A stretch of DNA of 47,614 nucleotides. It comes from Clostridia bacterium. GTDB lineage: Bacteria > Bacillota > Clostridia > Lachnospirales > Lachnospiraceae. Position 1 is the stretch's first letter, and each line of letters opens with the position of its first letter. A program made the translations under genes and the position numbers. The notes under the pieces were generated by a model. It was not told the DNA's origin and searched no databases. It saw only the letters and a list, made by a program, of their open reading frames with translations. Below are positions 25,476-34,221 of this stretch, in pieces. The stretch spans positions 1-47,614 of the forward strand of contig JAJQEA010000206.1 of the NCBI GenBank assembly GCA_021201905.1, given 5' to 3'.

Positions 25476-26429
25476 ATGAACGCAGGAATCATTGCCGGGC
25501 AGATGCTGGTTTTGTTTTTTATGATGTTGGCTGGTTTTATTGCTTTTAAGGCGCACATAGTCTCACAGGCCGGATCCAAGAGCCTGTCTTCCGTTATCAT
25601 TAATATCTTTAACCCATGTCTCATCATATCCGGGGTACTGAATAAGAAAATCACATACAGCCCTCGCATGGTGGCTAAGAACCTGGTTCTGGTGGCCGTG
25701 TTTTTCCTGGTGCTCATTGTCCTGAGCCGGATATTCACAAAGCTTATGAGGCTTGAACCGGGTGAGGTAAACAGCTACCGCCTCATGATGATATTTCCCA
25801 ACCTGGGGTTCATGGGAATTCCGCTGGTGCGCAGCCTGTACGGGGAGGAGGCTGTGATATTCGTGGCCTTTTATATTGTTGGTTATAATCTTCTGGTTTA
25901 TTCTTATGGCATCCTTTTGGCTATGGGGACGGGAGATGATAGAGATAAGGCGGGAAATGCCAGGGAAAAACGGGCCGGACTTCCCTGGAAGAAGATGCTT
26001 AATATTGGAATGGGCGCCTGCATCACGGCAATTTTTATATTTGCCTTTCACATCCGGGTGCCGGAGCCCGCAGCTGTTTTCGTGGACAGCATGGGAAACG
26101 CGGCAGTGCCCTTATCCATGATGACAGTGGGAATCATGGTAGCCCAGTCGGATTTAAAGTCCCTGGTAACAGACAGGAAGCAGCTGCTCTTTGCCTTTAT
26201 CAGCCTTTTGGTCATACCTGGGGTCTGTATTCCCTTTATGAAAATGCTGCCCATTGACAAGGTTTCCTACGGGATTTTTATTCTTTTGATTGCAATGCCC
26301 GTGGGAAGCGTGGTCATACTGGTTGAGAAGGAATATGGGGCCACGGACGGGAGGATATCGGCCAAAAGCATTGCATTGACCTCCATCCTGTCCGTGCTCA
26401 CCATTCCTGTGATTACATATCTGGCCTGA
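25476..26429 (+). CDS. AEC (auxin efflux carrier) family transporter
   Basis: 317 residues, about ten hydrophobic helices in two inverted halves. The first half contains NIFNPCLIISGVLNK and the second NAAVPLSMMTVGIM, both with the Pro/Asn breaks seen in the family. Bacterial members move organic acids such as malate or malonate, or export other anions. A link to the convergent formate dehydrogenase operon is possible but unproved. Its end overlaps the fdhD gene by 17 bases, tail to tail. Confidence 0.87.
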   Translation: MNAGIIAGQMLVLFFMMLAGFIAFKAHIVSQAGSKSLSSVIINIFNPCLIISGVLNKKITYSPRMVAKNLVLVAVFFLVLIVLSRIFTKLMRLEPGEVNSYRLMMIFPNLGFMGIPLVRSLYGEEAVIFVAFYIVGYNLLVYSYGILLAMGTGDDRDKAGNAREKRAGLPWKKMLNIGMGACITAIFIFAFHIRVPEPAAVFVDSMGNAAVPLSMMTVGIMVAQSDLKSLVTDRKQLLFAFISLLVIPGVCIPFMKMLPIDKVSYGIFILLIAMPVGSVVILVEKEYGATDGRISAKSIALTSILSVLTIPVITYLA

Positions 26430-27147
26430 CAGGAGATGGGAAGGAAGGGGCGGATAAACCGTCCCGGGATGTACGGTAGATATTCATTCTGTTTCTGCGG
26501 GCAAAGCCGATGACGGTCAGATTGTATTCAGCCGCCAGCTCCAGGGTAAGGTCCGTGGGGGCGGAGCGGGATACAATGACAGGTATGCCTGCCCATATGG
26601 CTTTTTCCGCAATGGGCCGTGGAATCCGGCCGGTGGTATACACGCTGGTGCCTGCAAAATCCACATGGTCCATAAGGGCCCGGCCCACCGTCTTTTCAAA
26701 GGCCCGGCTGCGGTCCAGGTCCTCTGTCATGTACAGGACCGTGGAATCACGGCACAGCATTACGCTGTGGACATTGCCGGTTTTGCGAAACAGCTCCGAG
26801 GCGTCCAGAAGGTGCTGTGACAGAGAGAGTATGTCACCGGGACAGAAGTGTGAATCCGGGAGGCGGACCATGGTGCGGTCCGTTTCCCGGATTTTCAGAT
26901 CTGCCCGGCAGAGGGACGGGCTGATGTTTAAATCCGTTATATCCTCAGGGGAGGAGATGGCGCCTGAGGTATACAGCCTGCCTAAGAGCATCTCCTCCAG
27001 ATATTCCGGAATACAGTGAAGAACCTCGGCGCGGCGGCCGTTGATGTGGACGCTGAGGGAGCATTCCGCCAGCACCTCGTCTAAGGAGTGCTCTGTCCTG
27101 CCGTCCTCATACCGTAGGACCGGATACTGTTTGGTGAATTCAGTCAT
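26413..27147 (-). CDS. fdhD: FdhD-like formate dehydrogenase accessory protein, divergent
   Basis: FdhD moves sulfur from IscS-type desulfurase to the molybdenum cofactor of formate dehydrogenase. It has 244 residues. The family is shown by TGNVHSVML, GIPVIVSRSAPTDLTLELA and IGFARRNRMNIY. Two features depart from the standard: the C-x-x-C loop is missing (only one Cys, in FCPGD, near the place), and the usual EDxGRHNAxDKxIG is here EDLDRSRAFEKTVG. It lies 19 bases after fdhA on the same strand with AAAGGA upstream, so it surely serves that enzyme. The mechanism may differ from E. coli FdhD. Confidence 0.88.
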   Translation of the reverse strand: MTEFTKQYPVLRYEDGRTEHSLDEVLAECSLSVHINGRRAEVLHCIPEYLEEMLLGRLYTSGAISSPEDITDLNISPSLCRADLKIRETDRTMVRLPDSHFCPGDILSLSQHLLDASELFRKTGNVHSVMLCRDSTVLYMTEDLDRSRAFEKTVGRALMDHVDFAGTSVYTTGRIPRPIAEKAIWAGIPVIVSRSAPTDLTLELAAEYNLTVIGFARRNRMNIYRTSRDGLSAPSFPSPVRPDM

Positions 27148-27166
27148 GCTTGATATTCCTTTCCCA

Positions 27167-29884
27167 TCACGCCTTTTGGATTCGGATAGCGCAGGCTTTA
27201 TATTCCGGGATTCTCGCCAGGTCGTCCAGCGCGGCGTTGGTAATCCGGTTCACATTGCCGTCCGCGAAGTGGAAGGTCATGAAGGCCTCCCGGGGGCTGA
27301 CTTTCTGTCCTACCCGCGCGGTGCTGGTAATCTGGCCGCGCCGGGAGGACACAAGTACCTTGTCTCCCTGGCTGATGCCCAGGACACCTGCATCCTCCTC
27401 GTTGATCTCGATATAGGATTCGTTGCAGATTTCATTTAAGTCCTCGGTGCGCTTTGTCATGGCGCGGGTGTTATAGCGGTAGAGCATACGCCCTGTGGTC
27501 AGAAGGATGGGGTACTCTTTGTCAGGAAGTTCCCTGGATTCCTTGTACACGGCGGGATAGAAATATCCAAGCCCCCTGGAGAAGCTGCCCACATGGAGAA
27601 TGGGCGTACCGGGATGGTCTTTGGAGGGGCAGGGCCACTGGAGGCTCTCACCCGCATCCAGCCTGGCATGGCTGATTCCGCCGTAGGACGGGGTTACATA
27701 CGCAATCTCATCCATGACCTGGGCAGCGCTGTCATAATGGCAGGGATATCCCATCCTGCCCATGACGTCGCAGAAGATCTGGATGTTATCCCTTGCCTGC
27801 TCCGCAGGTTCAACCGCCCTGCGGACCCGCTGGAGGCGGCGCTCCGTGTTGGTGAAGGTGCCTTCCTTTTCAGCATAGCTGACGCCCGGAAGAACCACGT
27901 CCGCGTAGGCGGCGGTTTCTGTCATGAAAAGCTCCTGCACCACCAGGAAATCCAGGTTCTTTAATGCCTTTTCAATGTGTCCCGTATCCGGATCCGTCAC
28001 GATTGGATCCTCGCCAAAGATATACAGTCCCTTTATTCTGCCCTGGATGGCCGCCGGGAAGACCTCGGTGGAGGTGAGGCCGGGCTTGGGATTTAACTCC
28101 ACGCTCCACGCGGTCTGGAACTTGTGGATGACGTCCGGATTGGCCACCTTCTGGTAGCCGGGGAAATCCGTTGGCAGACACCCCATATCGCAGGCGCCCT
28201 GTACGTTGTTCTGGCCCCGCAGCGGATTGATGCCGCACCCCGGCCTGCCCAGCTTACCTGTCATCATGGCCAGGTTGGAAAGGCTCATAACGCCTTCCGT
28301 GCCGGTGGAATGCTCCGTCACACCCAGACAGTATATGATAGGGGCCCTGGAGGCGCCGGCATACATACGGGCTGCCTGTATCAGGTCCTCCTGACGGATG
28401 TGGCAGATTTTGGCCACCTTCTTAGGGGGATAGTCCTCCAAAATCTGTTCCAGGATTTCAAATCCTTCTGTGCGGGAGGAAATGAAGTCCATATCAGCCA
28501 GACCTTCCTTCAGGATAATGTGCATCATGCCGTTGGCAAAGGCCACATTGGTGCCTGGCTTTATCTGCAGGTGCAGGGCCGCGTCGTTTGTCAGGTCAAT
28601 TTTCCTGGGGTCCGCCACAATCAGTTTCGTGCCCCGCCTGACCACGCGGCGTATCTGGGTGCCCACCACGGGATGGGCCTCGGTTGGGTTGGATCCCACA
28701 AGGAGAATCACATCCACATCCCCGGTAATATCTGCAATGGAGTTGGTCATAGCGCCGGACCCAAGGGTCATGGCAAGGCCGGTCACAGAGGCAGAGTGGC
28801 AGATACGGGCGCAGTTATCCACGTTATTGGTGCGAAACGCAGCGCGCATCATTTTCTGGAACACAAAATTATCCTCGTTGGGGGCTCTTGAACAGGAGAA
28901 ACCCGCGATGGCATCATTGCCGTACTGTTCCTGAATCTGCCTGAAACGCTCTGCCATGTAATCCAGGGCTTCATCCCAGGAGGCCTGCTCAAGCTGCCCG
29001 TTCCTTCGTATGAGGGGATGGGTGAGGCGGTCACCGGATCCCACGAACTTGTAGGAACCGAATTTGCCCTTTACGCACAGCAGATGGTGGTTGGAAGGCC
29101 CGTCGGCCGGTTCTGCTCCCACAATACGGTTGCCCTTTACCAGCAGGTCCATCTGGCAGCCGGTGGCACAGTGCGGGCATGTGGTTCTGACCTTTCTGAC
29201 CTCCCAGCTGCGGTACTTCTTGTGGTCCTTGGCTGACAGGGCTCCTGTGGGGCAGTGGGAGACACAGTTCCCGCAGGATTCACAGGAAGTCTCGGACCAG
29301 GGCTTTTTGTAGGCCGTGGTGATAAGGGTGTCAAAGCTGCGGTCCTTCAGACTGATTACATTTCTGCACTGGAGCTCCTCGCATATACGCACACACCGCC
29401 GGCACATGATGCACAGCTCCGGGTTATATTCAAAAAATGGGTTGGACGTGTCCTTGGGGGCATTTACGCGCTTTCCCCTGTCATAGCTGGTGTACTCCAC
29501 GCCGTATTCCATGCAGTAATCCTGAAGCTTACAGGAGCCGTTCTGAGGGCAGGAAAAACAGTGCTCCCTGTGGTTGCTCATAAGGAGGTCCAGGACAAAG
29601 CGCCTGGCTTCCATCACCTTTTCTGAGCGGGTGGAAATGACCATGCCTTCGGTGCAGTGCTCGGAACAGGCAGTGACAAGTCCCTTTTTCCGCCCGCCGC
29701 CCACCTCCACCACGCACATGCGGCAGGAACCGTCAGGAGCCAGTTCCTTCATATAGCACAGGGTGGGTATCTGGATTCCCAGTCCGGCTGCGGCTGTAAG
29801 TATGGTGGTCTCCGGCGCCACCTCGCATGGTATGTGGTCAATTTCAATATGTATCCTGGTATCCGGATCTATTTGGTGAGACAT
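27167..29884 (-). CDS. fdhA: NAD-linked formate dehydrogenase alpha subunit, cysteine type
   Basis: Catalytic molybdenum/tungsten enzyme of 905 residues oxidising formate to CO2 (or the reverse). The N-terminal part is NuoG-like: a 2Fe-2S domain with C43, C54, C57 and C73, a His-Cys cluster HREHCFSCPQNGSC, and two 4Fe-4S clusters (CIMCRRCVRIC and CESCGNCVSHC). A 4Fe-4S motif CPHCATGC opens the molybdopterin domain. The active site reads ARICHSASV, giving C362 where selenocysteine would be in Sec enzymes. The C-terminal molybdopterin dinucleotide domain ends in KACAIRI. ATG at 29884 has GGGAGG upstream and lies inside the nuoF end. It forms a soluble complex with NuoF and NuoE. Confidence 0.94.
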   Translation of the reverse strand: MSHQIDPDTRIHIEIDHIPCEVAPETTILTAAAGLGIQIPTLCYMKELAPDGSCRMCVVEVGGGRKKGLVTACSEHCTEGMVISTRSEKVMEARRFVLDLLMSNHREHCFSCPQNGSCKLQDYCMEYGVEYTSYDRGKRVNAPKDTSNPFFEYNPELCIMCRRCVRICEELQCRNVISLKDRSFDTLITTAYKKPWSETSCESCGNCVSHCPTGALSAKDHKKYRSWEVRKVRTTCPHCATGCQMDLLVKGNRIVGAEPADGPSNHHLLCVKGKFGSYKFVGSGDRLTHPLIRRNGQLEQASWDEALDYMAERFRQIQEQYGNDAIAGFSCSRAPNEDNFVFQKMMRAAFRTNNVDNCARICHSASVTGLAMTLGSGAMTNSIADITGDVDVILLVGSNPTEAHPVVGTQIRRVVRRGTKLIVADPRKIDLTNDAALHLQIKPGTNVAFANGMMHIILKEGLADMDFISSRTEGFEILEQILEDYPPKKVAKICHIRQEDLIQAARMYAGASRAPIIYCLGVTEHSTGTEGVMSLSNLAMMTGKLGRPGCGINPLRGQNNVQGACDMGCLPTDFPGYQKVANPDVIHKFQTAWSVELNPKPGLTSTEVFPAAIQGRIKGLYIFGEDPIVTDPDTGHIEKALKNLDFLVVQELFMTETAAYADVVLPGVSYAEKEGTFTNTERRLQRVRRAVEPAEQARDNIQIFCDVMGRMGYPCHYDSAAQVMDEIAYVTPSYGGISHARLDAGESLQWPCPSKDHPGTPILHVGSFSRGLGYFYPAVYKESRELPDKEYPILLTTGRMLYRYNTRAMTKRTEDLNEICNESYIEINEEDAGVLGISQGDKVLVSSRRGQITSTARVGQKVSPREAFMTFHFADGNVNRITNAALDDLARIPEYKACAIRIQKA

Positions 29885-31194
29885 TCTTTATTCCTCCCGT
29901 TATCATGACATGCGCAGGCTCCCGCAGGGCAGGCGCCTCCGTTTATATGTGCTTCAAAGTCGCCTCTGCGGTGACGGAGGGCGCTCATCAGGGCAACATT
30001 CACAGACTGGTCCAGGCCGCAGGCCGAAAGCTGGGACACCTGGCAGGCCATGTATTCCAGGCGCTCCACATCCCCGTCCTCAGCCCTGCCTTCCACGAAA
30101 TCCGTCAGCAGCTCCAGAATACGGGTGGTGCCCAGACGGCAGGGAGTGCATTTTCCGCAGGACTCATGGACAAAGAACTCAAAGACCTTCTGTATGTATT
30201 CCATGATGCACACACTGTCGTCCAGGACCACAATGGCGCCGGAACCCACTGCCAGCCCCTCCTGAGCCAGAGTCTCATAGGTGTAGGGCGTATCTAACTG
30301 TTCGGGAAAACCGATGGGGCCGGACTGGCCGCCCATGTGGAAGAATCCGGGCTTTCTGCCTGTTGACATGCCGCCGCCGTATACCTCATCCATAATCAGC
30401 CGGCGCAGGGAAATACCAAGGTCCACCTCAAACACGCCTCTGTTTTTCACATGACCGCTTATGGATACCAGTTTGGTGCCGCCGCTCTCAGGCGTGCCGT
30501 AAGAAAGAAACTTCCGGTTGCCTTCCTCAAGGATGACGGGAACGCAGCACAGCGTCTCCACGTTGTTGACCAGGGTGGGTTTGCCGTACAGACCTACTTC
30601 GGCCAGGTGAGGCGGTTTGATCCTGGGGCGTCCTGTTTTCCCTTCAATGGAGTTGAGCATAGCGGAATTCTCGCCGCACACATAGGCTCCCCCGCCTGAA
30701 ACCACGGTGATGCTGTAGTCAAAGCCGGTAACTCCCATGATATCCCGTCCCAGGTAACCCGCATCCTCTGCATTTTGGATGGCTGTCTCAAAAATCTTCT
30801 GTATCCTGCGGTACTCCCCGCGTATGTAGATATACCCCTGTCTGGCTCCAAATACATATCCCGCAATGAGCATGCCTTCTATGACGCTGAGGGGCGTTTC
30901 TTCCAGCAGTACCCGGTCCTTAAAGGTGCCCGGCTCGCCTTCGTCCGCGTTGCATACAATATACTTTGTATCGCCTTCAATTTTGTATAAGCTTTTCCAT
31001 TTCCGCCTGGCAGGATAGCCGGCGCCGCCCCGGCCCTTTAAGTTGGAACGGCTGATTTCCTCCAGGATTTCTTCTTTTTCCATGGACAGAGCCGCCCGTA
31101 TGCCTGAAAATCCACCCAGAGCCTCAAACTCAGGGACAGATACAGGGTCCATTCTGCCCACGCGCCTTAATAAAACGGATTCTTGTATTTCCAT
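29869..31194 (-). CDS. nuoF: NuoF-like NADH-binding flavoprotein subunit
   Basis: 441 residues, FMN and NADH binding, passing electrons between NAD and the formate dehydrogenase. FMN site is GRGGAGYPARRKW and NADEGEPGTF; the NADH site lies in GAGAYICGEE-like SGGGAYVCGENSAM. The 4Fe-4S motif is SCGKCTPCRLGT. The C-terminus ends shortly after CPAGACACH, so the two-cluster ferredoxin tail of HydB-type subunits is missing. The ATG at 31194 has GAGGGAG upstream; an in-frame TTG at 31212 is less likely. It overlaps fdhA by 16 bases. Confidence 0.93.
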   Translation of the reverse strand: MEIQESVLLRRVGRMDPVSVPEFEALGGFSGIRAALSMEKEEILEEISRSNLKGRGGAGYPARRKWKSLYKIEGDTKYIVCNADEGEPGTFKDRVLLEETPLSVIEGMLIAGYVFGARQGYIYIRGEYRRIQKIFETAIQNAEDAGYLGRDIMGVTGFDYSITVVSGGGAYVCGENSAMLNSIEGKTGRPRIKPPHLAEVGLYGKPTLVNNVETLCCVPVILEEGNRKFLSYGTPESGGTKLVSISGHVKNRGVFEVDLGISLRRLIMDEVYGGGMSTGRKPGFFHMGGQSGPIGFPEQLDTPYTYETLAQEGLAVGSGAIVVLDDSVCIMEYIQKVFEFFVHESCGKCTPCRLGTTRILELLTDFVEGRAEDGDVERLEYMACQVSQLSACGLDQSVNVALMSALRHRRGDFEAHINGGACPAGACACHDNGRNKECLTK

Positions 31195-31212
31195 GTAAGT
31201 GTTCTCCCTCAA

Positions 31213-31707
31213 TTATTGATTGCGTTTACCGGACCTTAAGTCATCCAGAAGCTGCCGTATTTTTTGGCGGTCCAGATTTCCGTATACCGTGTCCTTTACC
31301 TTGATGACAGGCCCTATGTCGCAGGCCCCCACACAGGGGATATAGTGATAGGCAAAGAAGCCGTCCTCTGTGGTTTCACCTATACCCACACCCAGCTCCT
31401 CCTTCAGAATCTGAGCGATTTCCTCGGATCGGGAGAAATGGCATGGGGTGCTGTTGCATACCTTCAGCACGTATCTGGCCTTTGGTTCTGTCTTTAACAT
31501 GGCATAAAATGTTATAATGTCATATACCCGTGTGGGATTCATACCCACTTCCTCTGCCACCAATGCAGCGGTTTCCTCATCAATGTAGTTGTAGCCTGAG
31601 GCGTTTTGCAGCTCATAGAGGATAGCCAGAAGGTGTTCCTTGTCCCCTCCGTTGTCCCGGATGATAGCCCTCTTTTCCTCGGCGGTCAGTTGGCTGGTGA
31701 TTTCCAT
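31213..31707 (-). CDS. nuoE: NuoE-like 2Fe-2S subunit
   Basis: 164 residues, thioredoxin-like ferredoxin of complex-I type. The four ligands are in CNSTPC and, about 35 residues later, CVGAC. The N-terminal helical part (VAEEVGMNPTRVYDIITFYAMLKTEP) is typical. It heads the operon nuoE-nuoF-fdhA-fdhD. ATG at 31707 has AAGGAG upstream. Confidence 0.94.
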   Translation of the reverse strand: MEITSQLTAEEKRAIIRDNGGDKEHLLAILYELQNASGYNYIDEETAALVAEEVGMNPTRVYDIITFYAMLKTEPKARYVLKVCNSTPCHFSRSEEIAQILKEELGVGIGETTEDGFFAYHYIPCVGACDIGPVIKVKDTVYGNLDRQKIRQLLDDLRSGKRNQ

Positions 31708-31759
31708 GCTTTATTCTCCTTATGTCTGTTTTCTGAAATGATGTGCATCCATAAAGACT

Positions 31760-31788
31760 AACCTAACAAATATGGGCAAAATAGTCAA
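31760..31788 (-). promoter_or_regulatory. Predicted promoter of the formate dehydrogenase operon
   Basis: Minus strand TTGACT (31783-31788) and TAGGTT (31760-31765), spacer 17; the -10 is imperfect, which leaves room for an activator. Confidence 0.5.
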
Positions 31789-31873
31789 TAAAAGTTAAAT
31801 TAATAACGCGGAATTTGTTGAAACTGCGAGAGCGGCCCACGACATAAACCGGCGTATTTCCTGGACCATGCTG

Positions 31874-31900
31874 TAAACTTTAGCCGCAACCATACGATAA
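31874..31900 (+). promoter_or_regulatory. Sigma-28/sigma-D-like promoter before the coiled-coil gene
   Basis: TAAACTTT (31874-31881), then 11 bases, then TACGATAA (31893-31900). The known flagellar/motility sigma consensus is TAAAGTTT-N11-GCCGATAA, so 13 of 16 positions and the spacing agree. No good housekeeping promoter was found in the same gap. The 248-base gap 31708-31955 holds this and the nuoE promoter. Confidence 0.6.
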
Positions 31901-31955
31901 CATAGATAGAACCAAAAAAGATGCAAAAACCCTGAAACACCAGTGGGAGGTAAAA

Positions 31956-32813
31956 ATGAGAATAAATTTTAATTCGGCGCAGCCTAAGAACACCATCATC
32001 AATGCGGCAAGGGTAAATGCCTCCTTTGCAAAGAATAGTAGAAGAACCGGAAGCGCAGCCGGAAACGGGCGCAGTGACAGGGCCACTTTTTCGCCCCAGG
32101 GAAAGCTGATGAGCATGATAGAGAACCTGACAAAGCAGAAGCAGGCCATCATTGAAAGAAAAAATGAACTGGTTGAGAACACCTTAAAAAACGGCGGTAA
32201 GGTGGACGATATCAAGGATCAGCTCAAAAACTACGGAAAGCAGCTGGCGGACCTGGATAAACAGATAGCGGGCCTGTATGCACAGCAGGCAAAGGCGTGT
32301 GTGGAACCGGAGGACAGGAAAAAGAAAGACAGGACGGATCCGGATAAGACGGAGGAGCAGAGAGAGGTGGAGCGTTTAAGCAGCCTTGCCAATGTCTCGG
32401 ACGGTATCAGGAATGCTGAGAAGATATCCGCCGTAAAGGACCGGGTTGAGGGTGAGATGCATGTGAAGGAGGCAGAGGTCAGCCAGGGCGGTGTGCATGT
32501 GGATGCCCTGGTCAGCAAAGGCATGGGCAGCTCTGCCAAGGTAACGGATTTGATTGACAATGAGATGAGCTCGTTAAAACGAAAGGAAATAGAAATCGCA
32601 GCGCTGGGGGAACGGGCTTCAGCCCTTGGGGACAGCCAGGGAAAGAGCCTTAAGGACAGCATGGATGCACTGGAGGAGAACAGGGAGACGGATGACGAAA
32701 CGGTCAGAGAAGACAAGGCAGAAGAAAGCAGGACCGGTATCCGGGCAGAGGAAAGCCAGGATGCAAAAAACACAGGTTCCGTCAGGACAGACCCTGTCCG
32801 CGTCCAACCGTAA
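31956..32813 (+). CDS. Unknown hydrophilic coiled-coil protein
   Basis: I do not recognise a named family. It has 285 residues with no signal peptide or membrane helix. After a short Asn/Ala-rich start comes SDRATFSPQGKLMSMIENL, followed by a long, charged coiled coil (residues about 45-105) and a second helical region (KISAVKDRVEGEMHVKEAEV and SSLKRKEIEIAALGER). The tail is acidic and disordered. The D-x-x-x-F-S-x-x-G-K segment resembles short leader motifs seen in many Firmicute cytosolic and flagellar-related proteins. AGTGGGAGG precedes ATG at 31956. A flagellar-type promoter upstream suggests a motility or surface role, which is inference. The 3' end overlaps the convergent NSS gene by 32 bases. 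Confidence 0.8.
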   Translation: MRINFNSAQPKNTIINAARVNASFAKNSRRTGSAAGNGRSDRATFSPQGKLMSMIENLTKQKQAIIERKNELVENTLKNGGKVDDIKDQLKNYGKQLADLDKQIAGLYAQQAKACVEPEDRKKKDRTDPDKTEEQREVERLSSLANVSDGIRNAEKISAVKDRVEGEMHVKEAEVSQGGVHVDALVSKGMGSSAKVTDLIDNEMSSLKRKEIEIAALGERASALGDSQGKSLKDSMDALEENRETDDETVREDKAEESRTGIRAEESQDAKNTGSVRTDPVRVQP

Positions 32814-34170
32814 CATATAGTATGACCGCAATAACCGCCGGAGCCAGGAATTTTACCAGAAAGGCCCACAGGCGTTTCCAGGCCATGCTGTGGCCGGAGG
32901 CTTCAATTTCCTTTGAGGCATTGTCCGTCCCCCATACCCAACCCACGAAGAGGCAGAAGCACAGGGCCCCCAGAGGAATCATCAGATTGTCCGTGAATTT
33001 CTCCATGACAGCGTTCATGGGGAGGTATTGGACGCCATTGGTAAAATCAAACCACGGAAGCTTTATGTCCATGGCTCCCTGGGACAGGGAATAGCCCGCA
33101 CTTAATAATGACATGGGAACCACAAGAAACAGGGTGGCCTTCAGCCTGGGGAAGCCGAATTCTTCCGTGAGCCATGCGATGCAGCTCTCAAGGATGCTGA
33201 TGGCGCTGGTCAGGGCTGCCACGAACAGCAGCAGGAAGAAGGCAAACCCGAAGAACACGCCGCCGGGCAGCCGGCTGAACACCTCAAGAAGAGCCATGAA
33301 GGCAAAACCGCCTCCCATCCCCATTGCTTCGGGACCAGCTGTGATATAGACCACAGGCACGATGGCAAGTCCGGACAGGAGAGCCACAAGGCTGTCCAGA
33401 ATGCAGATACAGCCGGCGCTTTTTGCCAGGTTCTCTGTCCTGGGCACATAGGATCCATAGGTCACCATGATGCCCATTCCCACGCTGAGGGAGAAGAAGG
33501 CCTGGCCCAGGGCGGCCACCACGGTTCCGCCGTTGAATTTTGCGGGGTCCACGGCCAGCATATATTTAAGACCCTCGGCAGCCCCATCCAGGGTCATGGC
33601 ATAGATGACGATTCCGGTTAACAGCACGAACAGGCCGGGCATTAAAAATTTACTGACCCGTTCAATCCCTTCTGACACGCCCCGCACAACCACGTAGATA
33701 CACAGAAACAGGAAGGCAGCGCCCCATATAAGCGGTTCTCCGGGCCGCGATATGAAATCTGCAAAATAAGCGGAAAATCGGCTGCTGTCATTTCCAAAGG
33801 CACTGAAATCCGCTCCGGTAAGATACACCGCAATGTATTTCATCACCCATCCTCCCACCACACTGTAGTAGGACATGATTACAAACAAGGTCAGGACGCC
33901 GATGCCGCCCGCAAAGCTCCAGCGCGGGTTCAGCCGGCGAAAGGCGCCAACTACATTTTTCTGGGTGCTGCGCCCGATGGAAAGCTCTGCCAGCATGACA
34001 GGGAATCCTACGAACAGGACAATCAGGGCGTAACAGATTAGAAACGCTCCGCCTCCTCCGGCGGCCACCTTTCCCGGAAACTTCCATATATTACCCAATC
34101 CCACCGCACTTCCAGCGGCGGCCAGTATAAAACCTATGTTGCTGGCCCATTGACTTCTTTTATGTTCCAT
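32782..34170 (-). CDS. Neurotransmitter:sodium symporter (NSS/SNF) family transporter, copy 1
   Basis: Sodium-coupled amino-acid importer of 462 residues, LeuT fold, about eleven hydrophobic helices. The family signature is AAAGSAVGLGNIWKFPGKVAAGGGGAFL in helix 1, with the unwound Na+/substrate region. GQAFFSLSVGMGIMVTYGSYVP is the helix 6 hallmark. ATG at 34170 has GGAGGGG eight bases upstream; an in-frame TTG at 34176 is less convincing. A terminator-like stem lies in its leader. A second NSS gene lies 4.7 kb away; the two differ enough to suggest different substrates. Confidence 0.93.
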   Translation of the reverse strand: MEHKRSQWASNIGFILAAAGSAVGLGNIWKFPGKVAAGGGGAFLICYALIVLFVGFPVMLAELSIGRSTQKNVVGAFRRLNPRWSFAGGIGVLTLFVIMSYYSVVGGWVMKYIAVYLTGADFSAFGNDSSRFSAYFADFISRPGEPLIWGAAFLFLCIYVVVRGVSEGIERVSKFLMPGLFVLLTGIVIYAMTLDGAAEGLKYMLAVDPAKFNGGTVVAALGQAFFSLSVGMGIMVTYGSYVPRTENLAKSAGCICILDSLVALLSGLAIVPVVYITAGPEAMGMGGGFAFMALLEVFSRLPGGVFFGFAFFLLLFVAALTSAISILESCIAWLTEEFGFPRLKATLFLVVPMSLLSAGYSLSQGAMDIKLPWFDFTNGVQYLPMNAVMEKFTDNLMIPLGALCFCLFVGWVWGTDNASKEIEASGHSMAWKRLWAFLVKFLAPAVIAVILYVTVGRGQGLS

Positions 34171-34195
34171 TTTCAAAACCCCTCCGTTATATCCA

Positions 34196-34221
34196 TTAAA
34201 AATCCCGGCTGTATGCCGGGA
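34196..34221 (-). terminator. Terminator-like stem in the leader of NSS copy 1
   Basis: On the minus strand TCCCGGC-ATACA-GCCGGGA is a perfect 7-bp stem followed by TTTTTAA, which is a good intrinsic terminator in the direction of the NSS gene. It lies about 26 bases before the start codon, so it could attenuate expression or block read-in from outside. Confidence 0.6.

Noticed and set aside
28799-28801. Possible selenocysteine codon in the formate dehydrogenase active site
   Set aside because: The codon is TGC (Cys) and not TGA; no SECIS-like need arises.
28124-28891. A 255-residue plus-strand open frame inside fdhA
   Set aside because: It is antisense to the molybdopterin domain, with no family resemblance.
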